Of a stretch of 64,000 nt of DNA, positions 22,377 to 34,156 are shown in pieces; position 1 is the stretch's first letter, and every line of letters starts with the position of its first letter. Below the pieces are notes generated by a model, which made no database searches, had not been told where the DNA came from, and was given only the letters and a program-made list of their open reading frames with translations. The stretch is taken from assembly GCA_026873275.1 (NCBI GenBank), contig JANTUC010000017.1, positions 186,001 to 250,000 of the forward strand, in the 5' to 3' direction. The position numbers and the translations under genes are program-made. Origin of the DNA: Pseudopithomyces maydicus (lineage: Eukaryota > Ascomycota > Dothideomycetes > Pleosporales > Didymosphaeriaceae).

Positions 22377-24360
22377 CTACCCATCCTCATCCACCACCAT
22401 CCCCTCCTCCAACGCACTCAGATCCTCCACAGGGACATTCCTCCTCCGTCTCCCCCTCCCCGCCACCTTATTCTGCTGAATCTCCCTCAGCCGTCCCCCA
22501 AGCACACGCTCGACATCCTCCTCTTCCCCGTCTCCCTCCCCCTCACTCCCCGCCTCATCTCCCATCCCCAATCCACCCCCTGCCCCCGCCCCCTTCCCCC
22601 CAACAAGCGATCGGGCCCCCCTCCAAACCGCTCATCCTCCTCATTCGCCTCCATGGCGCGATTCAGCAAATCCGTCGCCATGGGATCCTGCGGCGCGACA
22701 TTGAGCGCCTCGTGAAACGCATCGATGGCATCCCAGTTGTGGCCGAGCTCGAGGAGGACGAGGCCCTTGCCGAGAAGGTGGGTGCGTCCTTTACGCCGTG
22801 GCGGAGGACGGCGTCGAAGGTGGCGAGGGCGTCGGAGAGGTGGCCTGCGCGGCGGAGGGCGTGGCCTAGATTTGTGCGGATGGGGATCAGGGAGGCGATG
22901 TCTGCGTTGTGTTCGTCGCTGAGGGCGAGGGCGCGGCGGAAGGTGGTGATGGCGTCGGTGAGGTGGCCTTCGTGGTAGAAGACGGCGGCCATTTCGTTGA
23001 GGAGGAGGGGGTCTGTGGGGCAGAGGGCGTAGGCTGTGTCGAGGTACTCGCGGGCGAGGGCTGTGTTGTTGAGCTGGAGGTTCTGCATGCCGAGGAAGAG
23101 CTGGGGGAGGTGTGTGCCTTGGAAGAGGCGGGCGGCGGTGGAGTAGGCGGAGATGGCTTGGTCGTGTTCGCCTTCCTCGGCGAAGGTGTGGGCGAAGCCG
23201 ATCCAGGCGGGGCCGAAGTGCGGGTCCATGACGGAGGCTTTGGAGAAGTAGCGACGGGCTTCGGCGATGCGTTGCGTGGCGAGGTAGTATATGCCTACTG
23301 CGTGCCAGGAGCATGGTTCTGAGGGGTGGGTGTCGGTGAGCTCGTGGGCGAGCAGGAAGAGGACATTGCGTTGTCCGAGCTCGAAAAGCGAGGCCAGGTG
23401 CACGGGGAGGATTGCGAAGTTGTATTTGTCTTCTTTGAGGACTGCAGAAGTTAGCTCGAGGGCTTCGCGGAAGCGGCAGTTTGTGTAGCGCTGTTCGGCT
23501 TTGGCGAGGACGATGTCGGGGTTTTCAGCTAGGTTGTAGTGTGTTGTTAGCTGCTCTACTGCTTCTTCGAATTCTCTAGGGCGCGTGTATTTGGATAACC
23601 GTGTGGTGTACAGGGTTTTTGTGAATTGGGCAGCTTCTTGCGACAGCGAAGGGTTGTTGGGGATGTTTATGGTATCGAAGTTGAGCGACTCCAAAAAGTC
23701 CCATTCTTCGGCAGGCGACATGAGGGAGTTCGCCATGAGGGCGTCGAAGGCTTCGAAGCACTGCACGTCGATCTGGCAGGCCGTCTTGTAGCACTCCTTT
23801 GCCCGGTCGAAGGCGTTCTGTGTTGCAAAGCACATCCCCCTCAGATAGCACATGGCGGCCTCGGACTTGATTATGTTGATGTCCTCCCTGTCGCGCTCTT
23901 CCGACGTGGGCACCCGCTCGGTGCGCGAGACGTTCCTATTGTGGCGTGCGCCTGCGCGGGTGTGGACGTCGACATGGCGCAGCTTCTGGCGGGCGCTGCC
24001 CGGGGCAGCGATGAGATGGGTGGGATTCCTCTCGCCCAGGATCGACAGGGCTTCTTCCGTCTTTCCTAGCTTTACTGCGCACTGAGCTGCGAGGTACCGG
24101 CACTGGGCATTGCGTTCCGTCAGGCCGCCGCGGGTGAGGAACGACTGGGCTCGACTGTAGTTACCGGTGCTATAGTGGATCTGGGCCAGGTAGAACGAGT
24201 CCTTGTCATCGCCTGCGTGGGTGGTCAGTGACTGTCTCCGAGCATGCATCCGTGGCCGCGTACCTGTGAGGGCCAGCAGCTTGTCGGCCACGAATATGGC
24301 TGTCTCGTACTGATGCTTGTTGACGGCGTCCTGCCGCCAGTCCCGAAGATATTTGTCCAT
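22377..24360 (-). CDS. CDC16: Cdc16/Apc6 subunit of the anaphase-promoting complex
   Basis: TPR-superhelix subunit of the APC/C ubiquitin ligase that triggers anaphase and mitotic exit. Exon 1 (24264-24360) encodes MDKYLRDWRQDAVNKHQYETAIF; a 51-bp intron (24213-24263) joins LLALTG to DDKDSFYLAQIHYSTGNY. The rest is a chain of tetratricopeptide repeats, for instance HFGPAWIGFAHTFAEEGEHDQAISAYSTA and DPLLLNEMAAVFYHEGHLTDAITTFRRAL, with the fungal Cdc16 order. Two one-base gaps break it. Near 22764-22768 TFSA must shift to continue KGLVLLELGHNWDA. At the C6 run 22596-22601 LLGG must shift to reach GLGMGDEAGSE and the acidic tail ending at 22377. Because Cdc16 is essential in yeasts, both gaps are probably sequence errors. 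Confidence 0.9.
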
Positions 24361-24747
24361 TATGCCCCGTATACCCCCAAAAAACGATTGGCAACCGGAA
24401 AAAGAGTGGCGTGGAATGTCGCCCGTGCAAATGATGCAATGTTTGGGGTTTCGCCGGGCGCGGTGAGAGTCCGACGCGCCTGCCCCTGCTCGCTCTTCGC
24501 GTGGGCACGAGGCGGGGTCTGCACGTGACTTCTTCGCGTTGGGGCAGCCTAGCCGCTAGTCTGTCCATGTCGCCTTCAACGCTGCTTCGACCTCTGCTCA
24601 CGCCCATTACCCATTACCTCCCTCGCACGCCACTCACCACCGCAGTCTGCAACAACCCAGGGCCTTTTTCCCGGCCAGGCCAACTGTAAAACATAGAAAA
24701 AACACCGTCCCAACTTGCATATATAACAATAATCCACAACCTTCACC
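24361..24747. promoter_or_regulatory. Bidirectional promoter of CDC16 and YJU2
   Basis: 387 bp between two divergent start codons, so it must hold both promoters. No specific element recognised. Confidence 0.6.
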
Positions 24748-25869
24748 ATGTCTGAGCGAAAAGTCCTCTCCAAATACTACCCCCGGACTTTGATCCCTCC
24801 AAGATCGGTCGCACTCGTGGCCCAAAGAAAGCCGGTCCAAAAGTAAGTCTTACACACATCTTCTGTTTTGTATATCCCATTTTCCAAATTCCCCATTTGC
24901 ATCTTGCTTTCTCCCAATCAGCCCTGCTAACTTCCACCCACCAGGTCCAAACCGTCCGCCTCATGGCCCCCTTCTCCATGAAATGCACCTCCTGCGGCGA
25001 ATTCATCTACAAAGGCCGCAAATTCAACGTAAGCAGCGCCCCGCATCCCTCCTTCCCAATATCTCCCTCCTCACGTGACCCATCCATCCATCCATCCCCC
25101 CTCCCTAACTCACCCAAATCTAACCCCCCACCCCCAGGCCCGCAAAGAAACCACAGACGACAAATACTACCAAATCGCCATCTTCCGCTTCTACATCCGC
25201 TGCACGCGGTGCTCCGCCGAAATCACCTTCCGCACGGACCCCAAAAACATGGACTACGAGTGCGAGCGCGGCGCCAAGCGCAACTTCGAGCCCTGGCGCG
25301 AGGCCAAGCTCAACGAGGAGACGGAGGAAGAGCGCCTGGATCGCCTCGAGCGCGAGGAGGCCGAGCGCGACGCCATGAAGGAGCTGGAAACTAAAGTTCT
25401 GGATGCCAAGCAGGAGATGGCGATTGCGGATGCGCTGGACGAGATTCGCTCGCGGAATGCGCGGATTGCGCGCGCGGAGAAGGAGGGTATTGCGCCTGTG
25501 GAGGTTCAGGTGGAGGATGGGGATGAGCTGAGGAGGAGGCAGGAGGAGGAGGATGCGGAGGCGGCGAGGAGGGCGTTCGAGGGGAGGAGGTGGCCGGATA
25601 TCGGCGAGGAGGTGGTGGGCGAGGAGGAGCTGGGGGATGTGGCTGAGGAGGAGGAGGAGGAGGAGGTGCTAGCCCCGGCTCCGGCTCCGGCTCCGGTGTT
25701 TGTGAAGAAGGCGAAGGAGAAGAAGGATTTTGGCGCTGCGTTGGGGATCAAGAAGAAGGTTGTGGTTGCGCCTGCGGTGCCGGCGCAGGCGCAGGCGCAG
25801 GCTGCTAAGCCGCCGATGCCGTCGGCGATGGGGCTGTTGGCGGGTTACGGGAGTGATGATGATGATTGA
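24748..25869 (+). CDS. YJU2: Pre-mRNA splicing factor Yju2 (CWC16 family)
   Basis: Spliceosome protein recruited with the Prp19 complex; it promotes branching, the first catalytic step. Exon 1 begins MSERKVLSKYYP; a 102-bp intron (24843-24944) leads to VQTVRLMAPFSMKCTSCGEFIYKGRKFN, and a 109-bp intron (25029-25137) leads to ARKETTDDKYYQIAIFRFY. Two CxxC pairs (MKCTSCGEF and IRCTRCSAE) form the zinc site. ITFRTDPKNMDYECERGAKRNFEPW is family-diagnostic. The C-terminus is a charged coiled-coil with Glu- and Ala/Pro-rich runs ending GYGSDDDD. As written, exon 1 leaves the near-invariant YYPPDFDP frame at the C4 run 24781-24784; one extra C restores it all the way to the intron. Total about 310 residues. 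Confidence 0.93.
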
Positions 25870-26529
25870 AGAGTAGGAAGTGGGATGTATGAATTTGGTT
25901 TGCGTAGTATTGAGATTTCAAGGGCGTGGAATGGTTGCATGGTTGGATTTTGATGTATTATCATATGTAGGCGCAAGGGATAAGGATACCATGGTTATAG
26001 AGAATTTTGATCTCCAGGAATTCCAGAAATTCCAGAAATTGAAGAATTCCAGAATGTTGCGCTGGTGAGAAATGACAATCTGGTTAAAAATTGTACTGCA
26101 ATTGACATCGAATATAAATCCGACATAATATAGGCGCCACTTTTTTTTTCGCCTACTCAACGAGATAAACCGATATGGAAACGACGACTCAAACTCACCA
26201 GTGTGAGCTATAGCTCTTTACTTTCATGGTAACCAGGTTTTCGGCTAAGAAATCTTCAGCAGTTCGGCAGGTGCCGGAATGATTTGATCAAGCCCTCACG
26301 AGCAATGATCAAAAGACTGGTAGTTGAAAGGAGAAGATGGTTTAGACAAATCGAGGCTAGGCATGTCGGCGATTTTACCAAACCCAAACAACGATGATGG
26401 CAGAAATATTAAGCGCAACATACATGTAGTTCATAAACTCGTTACTGATATATCTGAGCTGGACAAGAAGAATAGCGCCGAGTCTGACAACAGGAAAATA
26501 CCGGGACCAGCTTGAAACAATAAAAACAG
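25870..26529. other. Intergenic region, nothing recognised
   Basis: 660 bp between convergent genes, AT-richer than YJU2, with a short duplicated AATTCCAG/AATTCCAGAA motif near 26018-26055. This is probably 3' untranslated sequence and spacer. Confidence 0.5.
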
Positions 26530-28806
26530 CTACGCAAGAAAGAAACTCTCCCATCTTGGATCAAGACTCCGCCAACTCTCTTGGGAGTCTTTAACGGTGA
26601 TTGACGATTTTATAATACCTGCCCTTCTTGCGACTTTTGGCATCATGTCGTCATCTGAGGTTTCCCATATCATGGCAATAGCTACGAGTTCGATTTGCTC
26701 TGGGTGTAGTCCAAAAACATCCATTAAAAGACAATCGTGGTAACTTGCTTGATACTTGCTAATAAATTCGAGGGGCTTGGCATCGATATAGTGATCTGAA
26801 GTAAACTGTCTCTTGTTTCCGTTTATTATTTCTTCGTGCTTTGATGGTAGTCTGAGTAGAATTCCTCGGACTGAGAGAAGGGTGGGACGGTTGATGATTA
26901 CTTGTTGGTCGTAAAATCTTGTGCGGTACTCAATATCGCGTTTGACCACGTCTTGGAATAGCTTCTGAGCAGTCTCTTCGTGTGCGTACGCGGGTTCTGA
27001 ACAGAAATCGGGCTCTTTCATGTCCTGGCTGTCACCACAATTCGATACCAGGGTGTTGCCGTTGTGAGATATGAATAGTGGCGGTCTGAGATTTGATCTC
27101 ATCCAGAAGGAGGGAAAAGAGAAACGTTGTCTATCAGACCACTGCCAGCCGCACCAGCTCCAACTGGGAAGTGACGTTGATTCTCGTCGAATGATCTGAC
27201 TATCCATTGCCTTGTCGTTATACCAAAGCAGCCCCATGCGGAATGCCCAACCGGGCAAACCGTAAACAAACTTTTTACACGATAGATTTGCTTCCCATGC
27301 GGATAGGACTCCTGAGATAGCTCTTAGTGCGTCCTCTTGGTTAGACATTTGCCGCGGTACATAATTTTGGATCATGTCTGCATAGTTATTCAGATGATCT
27401 CCAACTCCGCGAATGTCGAGGTTATAGAGCAACGTCTCTAATGGCGTTGTTTTCCACTCAGCAGCCCTATCTATTGCAAAACGTCTTGGCTCTGCATAAT
27501 GATCCTCGGAACAATTCATCTCAGCACAAGAGAAGAAAACTTGGCTTTTGGAGAAAAAAATGCGGCGTTGTGATAACAAGGCTTCCTGAAATGTCCAAGC
27601 ACGTTTTGACCATTCAGATCTCAGTTGTTCCTGGTAAAGGGTGGGGTGGTTACCATATACTGTCAGCGCAGTCATCTCTGAGCGCTTATCTTGACGAGGC
27701 GAGCTAAAATATGCTACTGGTTGTCCACTTGGAAAGAATCCTCTGTCTTCGTCAGGGAAAACCCGGGGAATTCCAGAATCAGCGTGGGGGCTATCGAGCA
27801 GGATTAACGTGACAGAGGCAGCTGAGTAAATGGCATCCATATTACTGATTTGTGCAGCTTTATCAGTAGGGTCGCTCTGGTCAATGCATATCGAGTCGAC
27901 CCACAAAAATTGATAATCCAGTTTCTGAACTGCCAAAATAGCGTGTTCAATCGTGAGTGGGAATTTCTGTGGAACCGGGCCGTGTGCATGTACGATCGGC
28001 TGTTCTTTGCCACCCCACAAGTAGCTTAAAGCTACGTACTGTTTATCTGGTATATACTCGGACAGAATTCTTCTATGCACATCTAACAGTCTCACTCGCT
28101 TTAGCTTATCCGGTGAGAACCTTTGAAATGCTGTGCACGATGAATGCTCCATTCGGCATTGTTTCAACCACGATACCACAAGAGCATAGTCAACACTGTT
28201 TTCGACTCTTTTGATTGGTGGTCCAGATGGTTCGACCATTTCATAATATTGCGGGCTTATTCTTGAGCTATCCTGTCCGCGGATGACGAAATAGAAGGGT
28301 GGGACTGCTCCACGTTCACCTGTTTCATGCCTAAACATCTCCCATTCAAGATGGCAAACCGGATTTATTGCAAAACACCATTCTGAATGCTCAAGTTGGC
28401 TACATATAGGGCATGTAGAATCCAAAGAACTCTTCCCATCAAGCATTACTCGTTGAGTTATGGCCAAGGCACATTCTTGCCATCCTTGGTTGTCTTGACA
28501 ACTATCGGACGCTCGGGTCCGCAATATCCCTTCAGTTATGTGTCCAGTTTTCCTTAGACCACAGGAATATCTCCTGAACTTAGTCCGTGCTCTGAAAAGG
28601 GAATATTTTTCCAACAAAGCATCAAGTTCGAGTTCCTGACACCTTGAACAGATAGTAGTGGAAGACAACCTCTTCCAAGGGTAAGCCGGACTTTGCGATT
28701 CTCCAATCCAAAAACCCGATATTGGGAGGAGGAATAAGGAGTGGTACTGATCGGTAGGTGAATGTCCTATCATGGTTTCCACGTTCGCGTCCCGGAAAGT
28801 ACCCAT
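26530..28806 (-). CDS. HET-domain protein (heterokaryon incompatibility family)
   Basis: Single-exon protein of 758 residues. The HET domain occupies roughly residues 250-430, with its three conserved blocks: YVALSYLWGG, LWVDSICIDQSDPTDKAAQISNMDAIYSAA and, after a spacer, WSKRAWTFQEALLSQRRIFF. The N-terminal 240 residues contain scattered Cys pairs (ICSRCQ, CPICSQ) that could bind metal, but I recognise no domain. The C-terminal half continues the common HET-protein pattern (LPGWAFRMG, LPSWSWCGW). HET proteins mediate self/non-self recognition and cell death after hyphal fusion in several ascomycetes. Large copy number is typical, so an allorecognition role for this copy is only possible. The frame is intact, with codon use less GC-rich than in YJU2 next door. 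Confidence 0.88.
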   Translation of the reverse strand: MGTFRDANVETMIGHSPTDQYHSLFLLPISGFWIGESQSPAYPWKRLSSTTICSRCQELELDALLEKYSLFRARTKFRRYSCGLRKTGHITEGILRTRASDSCQDNQGWQECALAITQRVMLDGKSSLDSTCPICSQLEHSEWCFAINPVCHLEWEMFRHETGERGAVPPFYFVIRGQDSSRISPQYYEMVEPSGPPIKRVENSVDYALVVSWLKQCRMEHSSCTAFQRFSPDKLKRVRLLDVHRRILSEYIPDKQYVALSYLWGGKEQPIVHAHGPVPQKFPLTIEHAILAVQKLDYQFLWVDSICIDQSDPTDKAAQISNMDAIYSAASVTLILLDSPHADSGIPRVFPDEDRGFFPSGQPVAYFSSPRQDKRSEMTALTVYGNHPTLYQEQLRSEWSKRAWTFQEALLSQRRIFFSKSQVFFSCAEMNCSEDHYAEPRRFAIDRAAEWKTTPLETLLYNLDIRGVGDHLNNYADMIQNYVPRQMSNQEDALRAISGVLSAWEANLSCKKFVYGLPGWAFRMGLLWYNDKAMDSQIIRRESTSLPSWSWCGWQWSDRQRFSFPSFWMRSNLRPPLFISHNGNTLVSNCGDSQDMKEPDFCSEPAYAHEETAQKLFQDVVKRDIEYRTRFYDQQVIINRPTLLSVRGILLRLPSKHEEIINGNKRQFTSDHYIDAKPLEFISKYQASYHDCLLMDVFGLHPEQIELVAIAMIWETSDDDMMPKVARRAGIIKSSITVKDSQESWRSLDPRWESFFLA

Positions 28807-29408
28807 CTTCCTTCGTTGGAGGTTTTAGTCAGTAGTTTCAGAACTTTCCGTGTATTATCGCTGAGCAGCCGGTAGTTATTCTGTACTTCCTAGTAGTATC
28901 AAATTGGGGATGAGAAGTTTGTATAATCAGGCTCCAACGGTGTTCAAAGCGGGGTGCAACAAGGCTGAAGTTGTCTTGGTCACCCCAACATCACGACACG
29001 TCAGATCTTAATTTAGACGCACGGCCAATAGCATGTCGTGTATTATCCCACCATCTAGAATCTATGCCACCACCTAGAATTCAAACCACGTGCATTCTCC
29101 AGTATCAAAAACTCGCTTGAGAGTGTATATTCGAAAAACAAGGTACAAGGAGCATGACTGATCAAAGTCAAGATTGAATATAAAGTCGCCCTCTCGACGG
29201 CATCAAAGGGCGCAAAAAATAAGACCATATCTGCTACATATTTATATAGGTTCAACGTTCGATACCATCTTTCGTTATCAACTTGTCCCCACCGAATATC
29301 GGCAACGCTAAACCCCCATGGGGCTAGCACCCACCCCGCAAGCCACCCACACACACTTAGCCACCATCCCACCCTTACCCTTGCATACATAAATTCCACC
29401 CCCTCAAA
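28807..29408. other. Divergent intergenic region between HET gene and ribokinase
   Basis: 600 bp head-to-head spacer. A TATA-like TATTTATATA lies at 29239-29248, about 160 bp before the ribokinase start. Nothing else identified. Confidence 0.5.
29239..29248 (+). promoter_or_regulatory. TATA-like box of the ribokinase gene
   Basis: TATTTATATA on the + strand about 160 bp upstream of the start codon at 29409. Assigned by sequence and position only. Confidence 0.3.
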
Positions 29409-30487
29409 ATGTCTGCAAAACCCGCCGTCATCTCAGTCATCGGCTCTCTGAACGTCGACCTCGTCACCCGTACGCCACGCGTACCCGTGGCAGGCGAGAC
29501 GCTCACCACCGAATCCTTCAGCACTGGATTCGGCGGTAAGGGCGCCAACCAAGCTGTAGCATGTGCGAGGCTTTCTCGCACCCAGAAGCAGGCTGCGGCG
29601 GGTGAGGCATCTGATGTTGAGGTCCGGATGGTGGGTGCGGTGGGCGATGACGAGTTCCATGAGGGGTTGTTGAAGAGCTTGCAGGGAGATGGTCTGAGCA
29701 CGAAGGGTGTGAAGGTGTTGAAGGGGAAGAAGACTGGAGTTGCCGTGATCATTGTTGAGACTGGGACGGGAGAGAATAGGATCATGTTTTGCCCTGGGGC
29801 GAATTATGAGGTGAAGGTTGAGGATTTGGTGGATGAAGATGCGGGGGTGGTGTTGTTCCAGTTGGAACTGCCATTGGAAGTCGTGAGTGCTTGGTATTTT
29901 TCTGACGGAGTGATCATACTTACTGTGACCAGGTTCTTCATAACATGAAAGTGGCCCGGGAGAAGGGCGCGGAGACTATTATCAACCCTGCCCCTGCGAT
30001 TGCTCTTCCTGAAGAAGCGTACCAAGGGCTTGGACATCTCATCGTTAATGAGACAGAGGCTGCTATTCTCTCGGGTATCGAGAATCCTACTTCATGGGAT
30101 GAGGTTGCTTCTATTTTCGTAAAGAGGGGCGTCAAGAACGTTATTATTACTCTTGGAGGAGAGGTATGCACATTAACTCTTCAATCCATACTGCTCGCTA
30201 ATCTTTCGAAGGGTGTCTACTACCAAACAGATAAGCAACACGCGCAGTCTAAGTCGGGGCAAATTATTCCCGCCAGGAAAGTTCAAGTTGTAGATACAAC
30301 AGCAGCTGGCGACACATTCGTCGGCGCCTACTCTGTCGCAGTCGCTAGGTGGAAGGCTTCTTCTCAGACCACTGATTTCGATCTGGATGCTGCGATACGG
30401 CATGCGAATCTGGCTGCTTCGTTGACAGTCCAGAAAGCAGGTGCACAGTCTTCCATCCCTTGGGTTGATGAAGTACCATCATCATAA
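29409..30487 (+). CDS. RBK1: Ribokinase (PfkB family)
   Basis: Phosphorylates D-ribose to ribose-5-phosphate, feeding the pentose phosphate pathway; cytosolic. Three exons (29409-29882, 29933-30163, 30212-30487) with 50- and 48-bp introns keep the frame and give about 326 residues. The N-terminus has ISVIGSLNVDLVTRTPRVPVAGET, then PfkB signature 1 GFGGKGANQAVACARL. The C-terminal signature 2, VVDTTAAGDTFVGAY, contains the catalytic Asp of AAGD and the anion hole. NETEAAILSG is the usual ribokinase N-x-x-E motif. It is followed 470 bp downstream, same strand, by a transporter, and this may be a small uptake and kinase pair. Confidence 0.93.
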
Positions 30488-30955
30488 ATTATTGAGCAAA
30501 AACAATGAGAAATAACTTCCAACGATACGGTTTGAAACAGGAGTGTTGGTTTGAGTGACACAATTACAAACCAGTTAAAAGCAAGACCGTTCTTTTGCTG
30601 ATCTGTGCCTAGGAACAGTCTAGCGCTCCCCAGACCCGACGAGCGGATATCAATTTCCTGGCCCCCCTCGCTCATCCCCCACATTTACAAACCCGTTGTT
30701 CAAAGAAGCTTAAACACAAACCAAGACCACTGTCTTCTGTAGCCAAGCAACACTTGTCTACAATGATTGGCCATGCGTGTCCTCTGTCTATCCTGTTTCC
30801 CACGTTTCTTGCTAGAGCCGAGATCGTTGCAGCGATGACTCCATCCACAAGGAGAATGATAGGCAGCGGGTGAATACGAAGTACTGAAACTATATCAATA
30901 TCACATTTCACTCGTGCACCTCCATCTCAATTTGAACTTCATAATACCGAGAACA
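30488..30955. other. Intergenic region, nothing recognised
   Basis: Ribokinase 3' flank and transporter promoter on the same strand; no element identified. Confidence 0.5.
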
Positions 30956-32519
30956 ATGGCACATCCAATTATTGGAGAAGACCTATTATCCAACGAAAAA
31001 GCCGAGTACAAGGAAGCCGAAACGATCGAAGAAGAATTCAGCAGCGAAGAGAAGCAACATGCTCGTCACATTTCCGACACAGCGCTATCCGATGCGCAGA
31101 AAAAACTCGAAGCGAGAGTCCTTCGTAAGGTAGACTGGCGTCTCATTCCCATCCTAGGCCTCCTGTACTCTGTCGCAGGTCTCGATCGCGTCAATCTTTC
31201 CAACGCACGCGTAGCCGGCATGAACCAGGATTTGCGCTTTGATGTTGGCGACCGGTATAGCATCGCACTGCTGGTGTTCTTCATTACCTATTTTTTATTT
31301 GAGTTGCCTACAACGCTTTTGCTTCGGCCGCTAAGACCAAGATATCTTCTGAACGGGCTGGCAGTTAGTTGGGGTGCGGTGATGCTTGGTATGGGGTTCG
31401 TGAACGATTGGCGGTATATTGTTGTGTGCAGGATGTTGATTGGTGTGTTTGAGGCTGGATATCTGCCATGCTGCATGTTCTTGCTGGCTACTTGGTACCA
31501 GAGATTTGAGGTACAATCACGAATGAGTTGGTGAGTTGCAATTTATAAGCTCTTTTCTAACTTGTGTTTCAATTGTACTAACTTTTATCCATAGGTGGTA
31601 CCTCATCAACCTCTTTGTAAGCGCGTTTGGAAATATTCTCGCCTTCGCGATAGTTAAACTAGACGGTGCCCACGGTATCGAAGGGTGGCGTTGGATATTC
31701 ATTGTTGAAGGCGCGGCAACCATCGGAGTCGCCATCTTAGGCTGGTTTCTCGTAATCGATTTCCCGGATCGGATGCTCGCCACAAATAAGCTTCAAGGAT
31801 TCACTCAGGACGAGCTCCAAGTCATACTTGACCGCATCGAGCGGGACCGAGGTGACTCGCAACCCGACAAGCTCACGGCAGCAAAATTCAGAAAACACAT
31901 CGTCAACTGGGAGCTTTGGGTATACGGCTTCATGTTCCTAACGTGCTCCGCCCCCATCTACGCCTTTGCCTACTTTATTCAAATCATCCTGGGCACCATT
32001 GTGGATAGCACAGCCGTGGTATTCCTTCTATGCGCACCGCCCTACCTGTTCAGCATCATCTGGACCGTGGGCTGTGCCTGGCTTGCTGATCGCTCCCGCC
32101 TTCGTATGCCGTGGATGGTAGGCAATGCCGCCATAACACTTACAGGCCTGCTCATCACCGCGTACTCGTCTAACAGCGGCGCTCGCTACTTTGGAGTTTT
32201 TCTGGGCGTGAGCGGTTGCAATGCGAATCTCCCTACTATCATCGCTTTCCAATCGAACAATGTGCGCAGCGACTCACGCCGTAGTGTTGCGAATGGCGTG
32301 CAGCTACTTTTTGCGGCGATTGGCGGGATCTATGCGTCTACGACGTTCATGCAGAAAGAATATCCTACCTATCGAACGGGTGTCTGGTGTGCGGTGGCGA
32401 CGCAGTTCTTGCTGATAATTCTGTGCGCCGTGATGTATCTGCATTTTAGGAAGAGGAATAGAGCTGCGGATGAGGGTGAGGCTATTCAAGATGATGAGAA
32501 TTTCAGATATACGTACTAG
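30956..32519 (+). CDS. Major facilitator transporter, anion:cation symporter (Dal5/Tna1) type
   Basis: About 499 residues in two exons (30956-31530, 31595-32519); the 64-bp intron has a clear ACTAAC branch point and splits a Trp codon. The cytoplasmic N-terminus is acidic (about 65 residues). Twelve membrane segments follow, with the family features KVDWRLIPILGLLYSVAGLDRVNLSNARVAGM in TM1, FELPTTLLLRPLRPR between TM2 and TM3, and GVFEAGYLPC in TM5. The Dal5/Tna1 group carries allantoate, nicotinate, pantothenate, biotin precursors and other organic anions, so the substrate cannot be read from sequence. The ATG at 30956 is preferred because nothing upstream in frame is an ATG. The frame is intact. 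Confidence 0.88.
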
Positions 32520-32936
32520 TGGCGATATAGCTGGGGCATAGGCCGAATTTACCAAACGGTTATCGAATTTTGACAAATGCTGTAAAAGAAATCTGAATGG
32601 GGGCTAAAAGCGGTGGATTGGTAATGCGAAATGCGAATGGAGGATGGTCGGAGGGACGCATAATAAGATTTGACTAGTCTACTGCTCACGAACAAGAAAA
32701 CAGGTCTTAGTCAGCCTCGAATATGAACGTATGCAACACTAAGGCCCTGCAGGCATACTATTCACTGGACCGGCAAGCCCAATCTAGCCTGACCTAGGAC
32801 CCTTCAAAACAGTGCTTACATATGTCCGGGTGGGGCGAAACACACCTCCGTTCCGACCCTCCGGCTTTCTCAGTATACAAATAGTTGGTCCTAAGAATTA
32901 CTACGACGGTGGGACCCATAGAAACTTACAATCAAC
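32520..32936. other. Intergenic region, nothing recognised
   Basis: Spacer of 417 bp between co-oriented genes; no element identified. Confidence 0.5.
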
Positions 32937-34156
32937 ATGCCTCCTAAACTATTATTTGGAACTGCGACATTCGGGATGCCCGGCCAGGGATCTTTCCAGG
33001 AGGTCGAGGCGGTCATACCGTTGATTTCCACGCTGAAAGAGCTGGGGATTAACCACCTCGATACTGCCGCTCGGTACCCTCCGCCGCGCCCAGGACGCTC
33101 TGAACAGATCGTTGGCGAGACTGCTGCTGACTTTGTGGTTGACACAAAGGTGATCACGGAACTCAGCACGGATGGAAGTGGGGATCTAGAAAAAGAGGCG
33201 ATGGAAAAAAGCGTGAAGTCTAGTTTGGAGAGGCTCAAACGGCAAAGTGTGAGTCGTGAATGAATGCTCCCACGTTGGATCTCGCAAATCTGACCAAGAC
33301 AGGTAAATGTGCTGTATTCACATCGAGCGGATCCAAGCACTCCACTCATTGACCAAGTCCGGAACTTCAATGATCAGATTAAGCAAGGGCGCTGCAAGCA
33401 TGTGAGATATTTTCTGCTCCTTGAAGGAACGCTCCCATGACTGATTCGCGTTTAGTGGGGCGTATCGAATACTCCGCCCGCAGTGCTCGAAGAGATGCTC
33501 AAGATATGTGACGAGAATGGGTTGCAGAAACCGCGCTACGTCCAAGGAAGCTACAGTCTTATTACACGAGGCATGGAGAGCAAACTTTTGCCCATAATGC
33601 GACCCGCTGGGATGTCCTTTGTAGGCCACCAGTATGTTCTGAACCCCTCCCCTATTGCACCAAGTGAAAGATTCCCACTACATGAAGTTCGGTTTGCAAT
33701 TCAATCAAGAATTAAGATTGCGCGAGAAATCACAACAATGCAGAGACCTAATGTAGCGCAAATGAGACTGACGATTAATACAGACCCCTAGCCGCTGGAT
33801 TCCTCACCGGAAAGTTCATCAACAACGACACTGCTGGGACGCGATTCGACCCAAACGGACCAATCGGCCACGTCATGAATAAAATGTTTTCCGGCGACCA
33901 ACTCGTGGACGCAATGAAGAAATTCGATTTTGCTGTCAAGGAAAAGGGCTTGACTTCTCCAGAGGTGGCGATTCGCTGGCTGATGCATCATTCAGCGCTC
34001 ACCGAAGACGATAGTATCATTTTGGGGGCAAGCCGAATTGAGCAGATACGGGATACGGTGGCTTTGACTCAGAAAGGCCCATTGACTGATGACATACTTG
34101 TATTGACAGAGGAACTCTGGAACGGTGTGAAGGATCTGAGAGGGGATATCATTTGA
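32937..34156 (+). CDS. Aldo/keto reductase (AKR7-like, aflatoxin-aldehyde reductase type)
   Basis: NADPH-dependent carbonyl reductase, cytosolic. Four exons (32937-33248, 33303-33401, 33456-33631, 33784-34156) with introns of 54, 54 and 152 bp; all junctions keep the frame, giving 319 residues. Catalytic tetrad positions are visible: Asp42 and Tyr47 in HLDTAARYPP, Lys71 in VVDTKV and His111 in VLYSHRADPSTPL. WGVSNTPPAVLEEM, QPLAAGFLTGKF and the NADPH-binding IILGASRIEQI complete the fold. The small Pro-Arg insert after Tyr47 (PPPRPGRSE) is seen in fungal members. The substrate is unknown; relatives reduce dialdehydes and succinic semialdehyde. The third intron is unusually long for this window. 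Confidence 0.88.
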
